A stretch of 64,000 bases of DNA, from positions 3,410,001-3,474,000 of the forward strand of contig NC_081333.1 in the NCBI RefSeq assembly GCF_022539665.2. Direction: 5' to 3'. The notes under the pieces were generated by a model that was not told the origin of the DNA, ran no database searches, and saw nothing but the letters and a program-made list of their open reading frames with translations. A program made the translations under genes and the position numbers. Shown one piece after another: positions 14,877-26,680 of this stretch (its first letter is position 1; each line of letters opens with the position of its first letter). The stretch is from Daphnia carinata. Taxonomy: Eukaryota; Arthropoda; Branchiopoda; Diplostraca; Daphniidae.

Positions 14877-15641
14877 AACAAAATAGTACAATTAGCACAC
14901 CGAACTTGAATCATTACATGATTTTTCGCTGTGGCCACCCTCGCTGGCACCACCCTCCTTTCTTCCCTTTTTGCAGTTTAGATACATTCCACACATTCAA
15001 TCATATTTTCCCTTTATTTTTTATTTTTTTTTATTACCTGTCTTAAGTGTGGTGACCGCGATATGCTATCTATCCGATAACTTTCAAGTTGAAAATGGAG
15101 CCCTTACCATACAGCCTTTCCCTTCTGTCCATCCATTTCTCCTGTTGCGATGAGCGCAGCCCCAATCTTCTTGTTAAAAAAGGTTAAGACAGACTTGTGC
15201 CATAGTAGTCACTTACCACTCCAGACACTCGTCGGTGTGCTTCGTGGCTTTTTGCATTTTCATTTTTCCTTTTTGATTTGGTCTTAAAACGGCATTTTAG
15301 CAGGTTTTAGATAGACCACCATTTCTCACTTTCTGTTCTGTTAAAAATCGTTGGCCACATTGTTTCCATTTAGAAAACAGTGGCAAAATTTGACTGATGA
15401 TCTGGAATTGTTTCACTGCACTTGTGATGAAATATATATGAAGCTAGCGAGGGTATTAAAAGAATCTTTCATTCACGTTGTATAGTTACGCAGCCGAAAT
15501 GGTAACTTTGAGGGTCAATACGAAAACAAATAAAATCAATTACGACGCACAGACTTCTCGGGTTTGCTAGAAAATAAATATGCATACGTAAATATTTAAT
15601 AACAAAATAAAACAAAACGTTAGGTATGAAAATAATGCCAC
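14877..15641. other. Convergent 3' region of Prps and RED
   Basis: Likely the Prps 3' UTR (AT-rich, T-runs, AATAAA near 15527-15533) followed by the RED 3' UTR on the other strand. No coding potential seen. Confidence 0.5.
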
Positions 15642-17710
15642 TTACTGTGTTTCACTAGAGGGACCTCCTTTCCGTTTATGCAAAATAGATTGGATCTTTT
15701 GCCATTCACGATCCAGTTCGGCCTTTTCCGTTTTGTCTGTCTTGACAATAGTTTTGTTACGAGTTTTACGTCCATCAGCCATTTTGATTCCGTACTGATA
15801 AGCAGCTTTAGGCAGAGCTTCTTTTTTATTCATGTAATCACCATATTCTTCAGCTGTGTCGAAATCCCATCGACCAACTGGCCCTTTTTTGTTTCCCTAG
15901 TAAAGACCAAAACATCCTTTTAACCTAATCGCTTTCGAAAAAATGTATAAATATATTTCTTACCAAATCCATTTTTGAATAATCAGCTTCGTCGTCGGAA
16001 TCTTCTAGAGCGTCATTCATTTCCTCGAAACCAGGATAGCATTCTGCATATCCTTCAGGTTCCGCTGACAGTTTCGATAGCATCTTATCTGCTTTCTTGG
16101 CAATACCTCCTTCTCGTTTCTGGCAAAAAATTAATAGCAAACGTAAAACGAGATATTTAAACTTCAATCATGTTTTTCAAGTTACATCAGCCGCTCCAGG
16201 TTTCAGAAGGGCACCCAGGGTCCGTTCTGCTTCTAAGACAGCAGCACTTTTCGTTGCATCCTTTGTCTTGTCTCGATCAAGATCTCCTTCGATATCTTTC
16301 CGGGATTTGTCCTCAAAGTAGTCACGTTTATCTCCTCGCCGTTCTTTGTCTCTTGACTTACTAGACGAAGATTTTTCCCTGGTAGGCGCCACGTACGTCC
16401 CGATGTTGCTATAAATATTGTCTTCTACTACTGCCGATTTGTTGACCTTAAGGCCAGGAATAATTTGTGGTGGTGGCATATCTTTGCTTTCTTTTGTTTT
16501 CTTGATCTTTTTGCCAGCTTTGCCTTGTCGGAGATAGGATAGAATTTGTGTGAGCTTGTTAATCACAATGTCATTCGTCGAAAGGGTAGCCAAGGATTCT
16601 AGTCCAGGACAATCGGCTTTGCTTCGCAAAACGGTAGTGGGAATGTCAGACTCAGCGTTCTCATCTTCTAACTCGATAAGATACGCCATTCGACCAGGAA
16701 GAAAATGTTCATTGCGTTCAGGTGGCTTCGATTTGAATACAGCCCTATAGCACCGAAATCATAAATCCAAGCGTTTAGACGATATGCTTTTCGAAGATAA
16801 ATTATTTATACCTGAATATGTTTTTCCCAATTATTGTTTTAAACTGGATTTCATCTTCCCCTTCCTTCTTTTTCTCGACTTCCTTTTCACCTTTCTCACC
16901 TTCCACAGCTTGTTCCAACTGTTCATCATCCTCCTCTTCTAGCTGTTCGATTTCACTACGCACTTTTTGCAGTAAGGCGTAATCGAGACCTTTCACCAAG
17001 TGAGTGTGTTCCATGTCACCACCCAAAAACTTTGATTCTTGAATCATTTGTTTCCTTCTCTCTGCAGCATCCATTGTTCTGAACAGACAAATGCAGTGGT
17101 TATTTGATTTTAATTGCTTTATGAAAACCTGGTTGCCCTACGATTTTATATCTGGTGCAACTGCGCGGTATGCTCCAAGTGTGGCTAAGGCGTCAGGTCC
17201 AGATGTTTCGCCTCCATCGCGCCTTTCTTTGGCACGGTCGCGATATTTCTTGGCAAGTTCAGCAAGGATTTCTTCCTCCTCTTTTTTCTCTTTCAAGTAT
17301 TCACTAACAACATTTAAGAGCTTTTGGTACTAATCATACATATTTGTAAAAATTTAAGGATACCTTTTCTTTGCTCTTTTCTGGTCACTTTTTCCATGAG
17401 ATGTTTTCCGAACACTTGAACTTTCACATCTAACAGAACCCATGCCCAAGTTACTTGAAGCACCTGACAATCCTGATCCAAATCCAGCCCGTGGTGTCAT
17501 CATCAGCTTTCTGAAATCATCATTGGTCAACCTGGAGGATCTGTAATTGAAACCAATACATGCATTATACAAGATCTATTGGGCGAAGCTATTCGGGAAT
17601 AATCTCTTACGCTTCCCCCGGACCCGAATCCTGTCCATCTCCTGAAACGACAGACATGTTTGTAAAATGTTTTTAAATAAGACATAGTTAATGAACTTAC
17701 TTTCAGGCAT
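15642..17710 (-). CDS. IK: Protein RED (IK), spliceosomal B-complex factor
   Basis: Eight exons on the minus strand: 17710-17701, 17641-17611, 17540-17364, 17303-17142, 17078-16812, 16744-16186, 16119-15964, 15896-15642; 538 residues (human 557). Family marks: SRLTNDDFRKLMMTPRAG, KKYRDRAKERRDGG, QESKFLGGDMEHTHLVKGLD, ERNEHFLPGRMAYLIELEDE, TNDIVINKLTQILSYLRQGK, YAECYPGFEEMND and KKGPVGRWDFDTAEEYGDYM. RED joins the spliceosome at the B-complex stage with SMU1. The Arg/Asp/Glu-rich tract (RED repeats) of vertebrates is reduced here to a short Lys/Arg/Asp/Glu-rich patch around residues 330-370. Exon 1 holds only ATGCCTGAAA. The third intron (17363-17304) has a U12-type look; see findings. Confidence 0.93.
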
Positions 17711-18054
17711 TCTAGCTGACCAACAAAATATTATAATGTAGCCAAATAAACTTTTGTAGATAAAAGAATGTTTGCTGACAAGCTCTGAACTAAAATGCAA
17801 CAACAGCACTTACGTCGTCTGCTAGACAACTAAGCAACTAAACAATAAACGAAAGTTGTGCCACGTCACCAAATGTTAGGAAAAGAGCTGAAAATGCAGG
17901 AAAAATGAATTTCCGAGCGTTTGCCAGTGTATTATTGACATCAGCGGTTTCTTTGTCATTGGAATTCAACAAAAACAGAAAAATTAAACCAAACCATGTA
18001 TTATTCAAATTCTTCTACTTTTAAAGTAGATTATCTTCACACTGAAACGTGTCT
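17711..18054. other. Short intergenic stretch upstream of RED
   Basis: About 340 bases between the RED start and the end of the ZNF106-like gene, on the same strand. It should contain the RED promoter and the upstream gene's polyadenylation signals. No coding sequence seen. Confidence 0.5.
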
Positions 18055-21000
18055 TCACATTTGCGGCTGACTTTTACTTAGGGCCTCTAGATTGGGGAGT
18101 CGGCAATGACCAACTTCTCCGTTCAGCGATCCACCAACAATCTAAAATAAACACCAAAATTTACAGAACAAATTAAACTTGTAAACCAAGAAAAAGAAAC
18201 AACGCAAAAATATTACCCTTTCCCCAAAGACCTTCATACATGTGAGAGTTTTCAGAACATGTCCTGGCAAGGCAAAAAGACGGGAAGGTGTTTTCTGTGG
18301 TTTCTGCGTAGTATCTAGAACACGAATGACTCCATCCATGCAGCCTAAGACAAGGTATCGTTTGCCATCGTAGAACGAGCCCACGGCAGCAGAAGGCACT
18401 TAACAGAAAGGAAAAGTAGATTAAGTACGTCTAATAAACCAATAGATGTTAAAAGTGGAACTTACGTGTATCCGTTTGACAAAGAGGCTTATCGCTATTT
18501 GTATCAAATTTGAACACCTTTTTGTTGGCGTCACAACAGAATATAAGATTTGCAGCAGTCGAAATGGAGTAAAAGGAACTGCTGGGAATGTTGGAAGTAA
18601 GTGTGAAGAGTGCTTCTTCCGTTTCCAGATCATAGATTACAGGATCCATTCGCCTTGCTGCCACGATAATTGCCCTTTTTCCACGAACGGCTAATATCTT
18701 CATGGAAATTACTTCGGCATTTGCCTGAGCATTACAAAATGATAAAATCTTTGCAATTAGAAAATGTTTAAATCGATTACCCTTACTTTGAACTTGTTTG
18801 TTCTCAGCGCGTTGAGTTTGGGACTGTAGGTGTAGACAGTTCCTTCGGTAGTACCAACATAGAGCTTCGATTGCAGTTTGTGACCAACAACACACGTCAA
18901 CGGAAATTCGCAAAATTTCTCGTGAAGTAGGGCACCACTGTCCAGAGAAAATTGTCGTATGTGGGCATCTTCGCTACCCGTGATCAACGTCAGATGATTA
19001 AGATACTCTGTCGTGTATTTGATGGTTTTCAGCACTTCACTTGGTGTGCTCAATGAGGCCGCATACAACCATGTGACTGGCTTTGTGTGGCCCAGTATCC
19101 GCATTGATAACGAATTCGTCAAAAGGTCGTAGATGTGCACCGTCCCGTCTTCTGAAGCTGTGAACGCGCAGGGGCCGCAAATAAACACACATCTTACGGA
19201 CGATTGATGCGATCGTAATAAAACAAAATTGCATGAATCTGACGAGGACGCTGCGTTGAGAGACGGCTGAGGTACGACCTCGGCAGGCACAGGGCAACTT
19301 GCCGCTTTTTCTGTAGGGACTGGAGGGGTTGGAGCAAGATCGTTCACTTGATTGGATCCAGCTGGTCGAGGAGTTTTAGTACTCGTTCCAGCGCTTTGGG
19401 TATTAACAGGAGCAGGCTTTGGTGTAGTATTTTTCTGGTTAGTAGAATCTTCACGCCGTGAATAGGTGCGAACAGCTTCAGCGGGACGCGAGGTAGTGAT
19501 ATAGGTTTCTTTGTCCACTGTTTGACAAGTGTTAGGTGCACTTTTGTCTGTAACAGTTTTTTCATGAACGCTCATTGTCTTTTTCGGCTCCACTGCTTTA
19601 ACAGCAGACGAAGATATCTTGTGAGATTTTGTCGTAGATGATTCATTTGATGAGGTTTGAGACTCTGTGGCAACCGATGTATCGGATGTTGTTGCCTTTT
19701 TTGATTGACCGCCATGGGCGAGTGGCGACGCTGCTTTTTTTTCATAATTAGGGTCTACTGGTTGCGCAATAACGGCCGAAATAGACGAGGAAATCTGGTT
19801 AATTTGACCAACAGACATAGTCTGTAATGGACCTGAAGTATTGTTTGACTGGATAGGATGTATAAGAAGCGAGTTTCCCGGTAACTGATCCGGCTTCTCA
19901 ACAGCTTGGGCACCGGTAACAATTCGTGCCGGAGAATTAGTCGGTGTGCCCTTTTTCTTCGGTTGTTTTGAATCATCACCGGCTATCCTTTTTCGTTTGT
20001 TTCCTATCGAAGTAATGGCACTAACTGGAGGAGCTGGATCTATTGGAACAGCAAGTTCCACGTCACCTAGATTCACCTGCACCCCATTCTCCTCCAGCTG
20101 ATGCATTAGACTCAGTAACTGAATGGAGGCTACAGCAGGAGTTGTCTGGACGGTTAATGTGTCATCATTGGTTGCCTTGTCTTCCACAACCTTGTCTTTA
20201 GCTATTTCCGTGGCGGGAGGTACCTGAAGAAAATAATAAACTATAATTGTTTAATGTCAATAAAAAAGCAAACCAAATGTTACCTTAATCGTCGTTTTGA
20301 CAGATTCTAATGGCACAGATGAGCTGTCATCGTCGAAAGTATTTGAACACATAGCCGAACGTAAAAGATCAAATTGTTTTTGTTTGAGGGCAAGCACCTT
20401 ATCAGTTAGAGCTTTACGTTCCAACTGGAGTTCTTCAATTGTTCGATCAATCAAAGCGATTCTGTTTTTGCCTTCTTGTTCCTCTGCTTGCAAATCTATC
20501 AAGAGAAAGTTAAGAGCGCTTTTCGTCCTACCAGATTGAGGTCCTTTTTCTAAGGATTCAGCTCGCTCCAGTGCCGACGCCACCCTTTCCGTTGTGTCTG
20601 ATTCCCCAGCTTCTGCTGGATTTTCTGAGGTACTCTGCGCTTGTCTCCAATGGATCATTAACTCAGCATTCGTTTTCACAGGAGATGTTGTTGGTGATTT
20701 TTGCTTACTTTTTTTTGTTTTTTCAAATTTTGTTTTTCTTGACCACCCGTTTTCTTCAGTTCTCGCCTTTCCTTCCTCTTTTTGTTTTTGCCTGGCTTCT
20801 CTAGGAAACTTTTCTTTCCCGCCGAAACGGTAGTAGTAATACACGGAGGAGTACTGGTGGAGGCTGAGCTTGGCTTGTTTTGAGTTGACTGTGGCTGCAC
20901 TGGTGCAGTCATGACAGAAGGTGGGCTACAGCGAGAGGCAGGGGATGCACTTACTGGCACGGGGCAAGGCGCTTGACTCACTGTAGCGGTTTCTGTTACA

Positions 21001-22795
21001 GCACTTGTTTGCTCCGGTACTGCCGATACAGGGGCAACTTCTGTAGATGCTACAGCTGGCTTTGAAGACACCATAAGAGGAGAAGCGGGGTTACCGTCTG
21101 CCCAAGCTATGTTATTATTACTCCGATTGCTAGGACTTTCAACCCGACCGATCATCGGTGATTTTAACTCTTGTTGGAGAGCGGTGGGCTTTTCGGCAGG
21201 TAACCGTTTAAGGGAAGATGGCGAAGCATCTGGTGACTTATCATCCAGATCCAAGTCTATGCACAAGGGGGGCTCCTTTGGTGGTGGTTCTAAGACTTGA
21301 ATGTCTTCATCTTCAGAATCTGGTCTTTTCGACGTTGATGCGGGCGTAACAGATTCTTCGTCATCTCGTGAAAGTAATTCCTTAAATTCGTCAACAAGTT
21401 CTTCTGACAGTATGACATTTGTTTCCGTCCTCGACGAAAATTCCAATTCGTTTGAGCTCAGTCGAAAACGTAATGATGATAACTGCCGAGCTCTGGCAGT
21501 TTGGTTTTCCTGTACTAGGTGATTAAGCATATATTGCGAGATAATGGCCCGCGGCTGTTCCACCAATTGCCTTCGCTGATGATTGTCCATAGATCTGATG
21601 TACTTATTTAACTGATCCTTGGGGATGGTAGTCAACGGCTCATTTTCCTGTGTCGGTACATCACTACTTGAGATCGTAGCTGCGCTAGCAACCCTGGGCG
21701 TCTAAAACAAAGAATATAAAGTTAGTTTCAAACTAAATTTACATATATCTTTCCCCCCTATAATTATTGTACAAAAGTAAAAAGAAGCACTCTTACCTGG
21801 TCTATCACCTGGCTACTTGTATTCTGAATGAAGCCAATGCCTTCTAGCGGGTTGCTAGATGCATCGTTGTTCACTGTTGAATTTGATGTTGAGCTTGATT
21901 GCGATGTGCGTCGATGACAGCTTGCCGGGAGTCTGATCGTATGCCGTGTAGTTGGAGAAGATAAAGTTTCCATGGTTGGTACACGAGACTCCCGCACTTT
22001 TTGGGGTGACGATGGTAAAAGAGGTTCGGCCGCTGTAGACGAAGTTATCTTCGGAGGGACCTGATCTTTTGCTGCAGCAAACTTTTCAAGGGAAGCCTTT
22101 ACTTTATTCCTCAAATCGTCATTAGGAGGCATGAAGCTGGCTGATTTTACAGGTACACTTTGCTTCTCAGCTATGGACACTGGGACTCTAGGATTTTGCT
22201 TACTGCTATCTTGTTGTGATTCACTACTTGGTATTCTACTCCTACCAGCAGCAGATCTGTCAGTGACTTTGCTTCTCACACTCTGAACATTTTGCTTGTC
22301 TTTCGCAGAGATTGACTGTTTGTTGTGTGAAGATGAAGATTCACGGGGGGTTACTAGATCTCTTGATCCGCTGTGGCTGCCACTAGTTAATTCATTTAGT
22401 GGTGTGTGGTTCAAATGTGCCAAGCTACGTTCTGCAAAATGGTTAGGTGGATTAAATGAATTTGGAAACCTGTGTTGGACCGGCTCAAAAGCTCCTGTTC
22501 TTGAATGGCGATCTTCACTGAAGTAACCTCCTTGATACTGAGTTGATGGCCAGACCTGATGCAAATTAGAACTATGTTGCCAGGCATTATAACTTGTTGT
22601 TGGACGAAAATTCCAGTTATCCCAGCCTCCCAAACTTCTAAGATCTGGGATAGATGTATTTTGATTGTAATAAGACTGTTGGCGTTCAGGCCATCTTGGG
22701 TCACCACCAGACCTACTGGTCGTTACTTTGCGCCCACGAGAACCTGACATAACGTCTCTCTGTTCAGCATCCTGTAGGGAAGATATCGTAAACAT
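18055..22795 (-). CDS. ZNF106-like protein: disordered N-terminus, coiled coil, C-terminal WD40 repeats
   Basis: Minus-strand exons: 22771 (or ATG 22795 in the same frame)-21797, 21701-20284, 20223-18787, 18724-18466, 18398-18217, 18141-18055; roughly 1490 residues. The N-terminal 1000 residues are low-complexity, Ser/Thr/Pro/Gln-rich and presumably disordered. A helical, coiled-coil-like segment is encoded near 20320-20480 (QLERKALTDKVLALKQKQFD). The C-terminus is a WD40 array: SSVRCVFICGPCAFTASEDG, TLITGSEDAHIRQFSLDSGA, KLYVGTTEGTVYTYSPKLN, YLVLGCMDGVIRVLDTTQ. This order and the ASEDGTVHIYDL repeat recall the ZNF106 C-terminus, which binds RNA and is linked to repeat-RNA splicing and neuromuscular function. 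I found no N-terminal zinc fingers; they may be on an upstream exon or absent. Exon 21701-20284 is one base short of keeping frame; the break maps to an 8-A run at 20709-20716. The family call is moderate. Confidence 0.6.
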
Positions 22796-23333
22796 ACATT
22801 GTTATTAACACGTTGTTTCTTTACACTTATCGGTAATGTATGTATATTACAGAAATATGGAACGTGGTTTTTTATTCAACTGTCCAGCAGATTTTATATT
22901 TAATAGATTATTTTGTGTTAATAACTTTCAGACGGAAAGAAAATAAACAGAATTCGATGTACAACAGGATGTTCGCGTATTGTAATGTACGGTTTTAGGT
23001 ATTCTTCTGCTCGTCTAAATAAAAAAACCGTTCCTTCTTCCCACCAAAACAAGACGTTGCCAATTAACGATATAAATTTTTCTCATTTCCATATTTTTAT
23101 AGTTTTTCTGTTTTGGCAATCACAATTCCCTGTGAGTTTTATTTATTTCCCTTCAATAACAACAGTTCAGCGCCCAGCAAAATAAAAACACTTGGATGAC
23201 CTTTCTACTCATTTTTCATTTACAGCATGCATTGTTGTCTCGCGGAAATTCAGCATACAAAATTATACATGAAGAGACAAAAACGTACAAAAACGTAAAT
23301 CATTCTTTTATTGCTACTTAAACGCAGTTTGTA
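22796..23333. other. Intergenic stretch
   Basis: AT-rich, no convincing ORF. It probably holds the 5' UTR or a non-coding first exon of the ZNF106-like gene and the RPUSD4 3' UTR. Confidence 0.5.
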
Positions 23334-25161
23334 TTATTCTGTTCTTGGCCTAAATAATTTCAATTTCTTCATAGTATATCGGAAAAATTTGGGTAGCGGA
23401 GAGTTAATATAGAGCTCTTTCCCTTCTTCACCAAATCCCGGAATAACAATGGAAGATGCATGAAGATGCATCGGAATATTTCTGACTTTTGACTGTTTGA
23501 CGGCTAAAAGATCCAGCATAGTTTGCGGTAGCTTTTGGGGGGCGTACTTATCGTCATGTGAATACTTATGATCACCCAGTATCGGGCAGTTAAGGCCTTC
23601 ACTTAAATGAACTCGCAGTTGATGCCGAACTCCAGTTTCAGGTTCTAGTTCCACGAAAGCGGCGCCTACGGATGACTTTTTCACCTTTACACAAGCGGGC
23701 AATTCTGTAAAGAGAAAAATCTTTCGGAGGAAACTACATGTACATACTTTAAAATGGGTGACCGCGTGAAACGATTTTCCTTTAGCGTTATACTTGCTAC
23801 TTGCTACAGAATCTTTGCTGTGCACTTGAACTGGTCTGAGTGTCATGCGTTGTCTTTCACCCATACTTTTTTCTGTAAGGGGAATACTAATGGTCCCTGA
23901 AGAGAAAAAAAGGTACGCTGAAACTGAGTAACACAGAGAAGTGGCAATACGTACCTTCTCTGATATGAGGAATTCCTTTTGTGATGGTCACATATTTTTT
24001 CTTTATTTGTTGATCGAAAAACAGTTTGTTCAGCTTGTTAGCAACAACTTGATTTGAGGCTAAAAGCAAAACCCCTTAAAGTAACAAGAAAGCAAACTGA
24101 TTGGAAAATTCAAAACACATTTTGGTAGTATTATTACCTGTTGTGTCACGGTCAAGTCTATGGACAGTGTATAGTTTTTCTACGCGCAAAACTCTACTTA
24201 GAGCTGGGAGCAGTTTAGTGAGAACAATTGTTGCATTTCCATCAGCATCTGTCGATACCAATCCGTATGGTTTGTCTAAGGCAACAATCCCATCTATAGG
24301 GAAGCCGTGAAAATGTTAATTCTGTGTGTCCTGAAATTCTCTGATCAAATTACCTTTATTGTAAATTATGGATTTTTTCAACAGGAAAACAATATCGTCA
24401 TTTGGCATTTTATATAAATTAGGAACCATCTCTTCATATATTTTTTTGGTGCTTTTATCATCATTGTTTGCTGAGTCATTAGTTTTACTGTTCAAACTCA
24501 ATGCATTTATGCCTTGTAAGGATTTCAGGTAGGTATAGGCAGACACTTTCCCTAGCGGTGCTTGTGGTGCACTTGTGGCACTTTTCTTTCCAAAATATTG
24601 ATCATCAACTTCATTTTCCTCAAATTCAAGCTCTGAGGCAGATGGTGCATGTAACACTTTAACTGTCTTTTCTGTTTCAGCAGAATAGGGATAAAAATAT
24701 TGCTGATCAACAGGATTTGTGTCAAGCGGAACATTTGATGCTTGAAATTTAGGGTTTTCTTTTGTGAGTTGTGGAGTTTCCTTTGTAGACAATTGGCTTC
24801 CAAAAAACTGATTGTCAATAAAATTTAGCGAATCTGGTTCTTTAGCAGTATCATGATCTTTGTGTTCAATTGGTGGATTATCCAGATCTAACCTTACATG
24901 CCCAAAGCTGGTTATTCTAACAATTTCAGAATCTTCGTTCTTCGATTCCTTTTGTTTCCCAACAACATGGTACTTCAAATCTCTGGTTTGTTTTGCTTGA
25001 TCAACTACTACTGATCCTTCACTGTCCCAGAAAGCATGTTCATTGTTCTGGGAAACTTGAGAATTTGTAAAAAGGGACTGAAGTCTGTAGGCTGAACTTG
25101 CTTTTCTATTCCACCGAATCGGAGCTATGGTAAAGAGAATGCGAGTTGCATTAAGAGCCAT
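23334..25161 (-). CDS. RPUSD4: Mitochondrial RNA pseudouridine synthase (RPUSD4-like)
   Basis: Minus-strand exons 25161-24354, 24293-24138, 24074-23955, 23896-23334; 548 residues. The N-terminus is basic and lacks acids for the first 25 residues, as expected for a mitochondrial leader. An extended, poorly conserved acidic region follows (residues about 40-260), longer than in the human protein (377 in total). The RluA/RluD catalytic core begins at GIVALDKPYGLVS. The motif HRLDRDTTG contains the catalytic aspartate. The terminal part keeps ETGVRHQLRVHLSEGLNCPI and LGDHKYSHDDKYAPQKLP, specific to RPUSD4. Family members isomerise uridine in mitochondrial 16S rRNA and some mitochondrial tRNA and mRNA sites. 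The ATG at 25161 is the first methionine; the longer open frame has no upstream ATG. An intron-like GTATGT...TTTACAG inside the last exon is not used, because removing it breaks frame. Confidence 0.88.
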
Positions 25162-25897
25162 GGTGTGAAAACAAACGAAACTTCCAAACACTCCTTTCAA
25201 TGAGAAATATAATATTACTATTATTATTATTTTCCTTTGAATATAGAATTTTTTTTTAAATTAGATTTATCAGCTGAGGCAGAAATAGTTTCACTATATG
25301 ATAATACGTTTTCCTCCCCCCCCCCCAAAAAAAAGAACTTTTTTCTGTTTTACTGTATCGCCATCTAGCGGCCAGATTTCTAGTTAATTCTCTACATACA
25401 ATCGAACGAAAAGTCGGGCTTATTTAGTCGGTCTTATTTAGTCGGGCTTAAAAATTTCTTCTGCAAAAACTGACATTCATCGGAATTGGTTGAATATCAC
25501 AGGATACACTCAAAATTGACTACTGATTCTGGGAAAATTGCTATTTTTTCATTAAGTTCATCGTTTTTGAAATACACCAAATATTTCTGCTGCATCGCGC
25601 TAGTGCTGTAGCGTACTAGCGCGCTAGCATTGCGTCAAATATTCGCTACATGCACAAGTTCCTAGCAGACGGAAAAACCAAAAAGAAACAAAATGTAGTG
25701 CCATCTCTTGGACAATATGGCTAGCACTCCGAGAGGGTTACTAGCGTTCTAATAGGCATTGTAGCAATTAGACTTCCGAAATTCGTCGTTAGCTAAGGAA
25801 GTTGCAGTGTTACGTTTGCTAAAAGGAATTAAAATATAACTTCTCTGGTTCTCACTGAAACTTTCGTGTAACCAGTTTGTAGATATATAAAAGATTT
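25162..25897. other. Intergenic stretch between RPUSD4 and tRNA cluster
   Basis: No genes seen. It contains a C-run plus A-run (25315-25336) and a short 14-bp tandem repeat at 25413-25450. Confidence 0.5.
25413..25450. repeat. 14-bp tandem repeat, about 2.7 copies
   Basis: Units of GTCGG(G/T)CTTATTTA at 25413, 25427 and 25441, differing by one base. Too short to say more. Confidence 0.8.
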
Positions 25898-25970
25898 GTT
25901 CTCATCCAGGTTCGAACTGGAGACCTTCAGTGTGTTAGACTGATGTGATAACCAACTACACCATGAGAAC
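25898..25970 (-). tRNA. tRNA-Val(AAC), copy 1
   Basis: A 73-nt minus-strand sequence folds as a full cloverleaf. The acceptor stem is GTTCTCA/TGAGAAC (7 bp, perfect). The anticodon stem TCAGT/ACTGA has loop CTAACAC, giving anticodon AAC. The T arm is TCCAG-TTCGAAC-CTGGA. No intron. T-rich sequence follows the 3' end on the minus strand, as expected for RNA polymerase III termination. Confidence 0.95.
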
Positions 25971-26284
25971 ATGGGTTGTTAGCCTTCAATAAAATATAGA
26001 ATCTGCACTTGCGATTTGCCTATCTCCCTGCCTGGCTTATCAATTCCACTGTTGGTATTAGTAAAATATAAAACTGAGTTTATTGCCTTGTACACAAAAA
26101 CTGCAGGTTATTTTAGAAGCAAATAGAAAAAATTGTGTTTTACATTGTAACACTTGAAATGTTATTCAAAAGAAAATATTTTCTTAAGGCCTAAAAAGTT
26201 GGAAGCCTTAAGCCTTATAGATGAAAGATGTAAGTTGACCATTAGAGTTCATCAACTGATTCCGAACGCTCTATGAAAAAAATT

Positions 26285-26357
26285 GTTCTCATCCAGGTTC
26301 GAACTGGAGACCTTCAGTGTGTTAGACTGATGTGATAACCAACTACACCATGAGAAC
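26285..26357 (-). tRNA. tRNA-Val(AAC), copy 2
   Basis: Identical in all 73 positions to the copy at 25898. A run of seven T lies just 3' on the minus strand (terminator-like). Flanks differ from the other copies. Confidence 0.95.
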
Positions 26358-26607
26358 TTACTTCACACCAACTAATATAACAAGATACGATGACAATATA
26401 AGAAATGTAGTTGCAAACTTGTGAGATCTCTGGCAAAAACATATCCTTTAGACGAACCAACCTTTATCTATGACTAAGCAACACTTTTGTTTCGAATAAA
26501 CAAAAGGCCTTAGTGATATTTATGTGTCTGTCAGAAAAGACGAAACAGTAATTCCTGTCGTAAAAATTGGAACTAAATCCGACTTTTCCTGAAATATGAA
26601 AATGTTT

Positions 26608-26680
26608 GTTCTCATCCAGGTTCGAACTGGAGACCTTCAGTGTGTTAGACTGATGTGATAACCAACTACACCATGAGAAC
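26608..26680 (-). tRNA. tRNA-Val(AAC), copy 3
   Basis: Identical to the two other copies, same strand, with a T4 run a few bases 3'. Flanking DNA is unrelated to the flanks of the other two. Confidence 0.95.

Noticed and set aside
23705-23747. Intron-like GTATGT ... TTTACAG segment in the last RPUSD4 exon
   Set aside because: It is only 43 nt, shorter than any other intron here, and its removal would shift the frame of the conserved C-terminus, which is open and continuous when the segment is kept.
25560-25640. GCGCTAG-rich palindromic-looking patch
   Set aside because: The short CTAG/GCGC repeats do not form one convincing long hairpin, and no gene or element boundary is attached.
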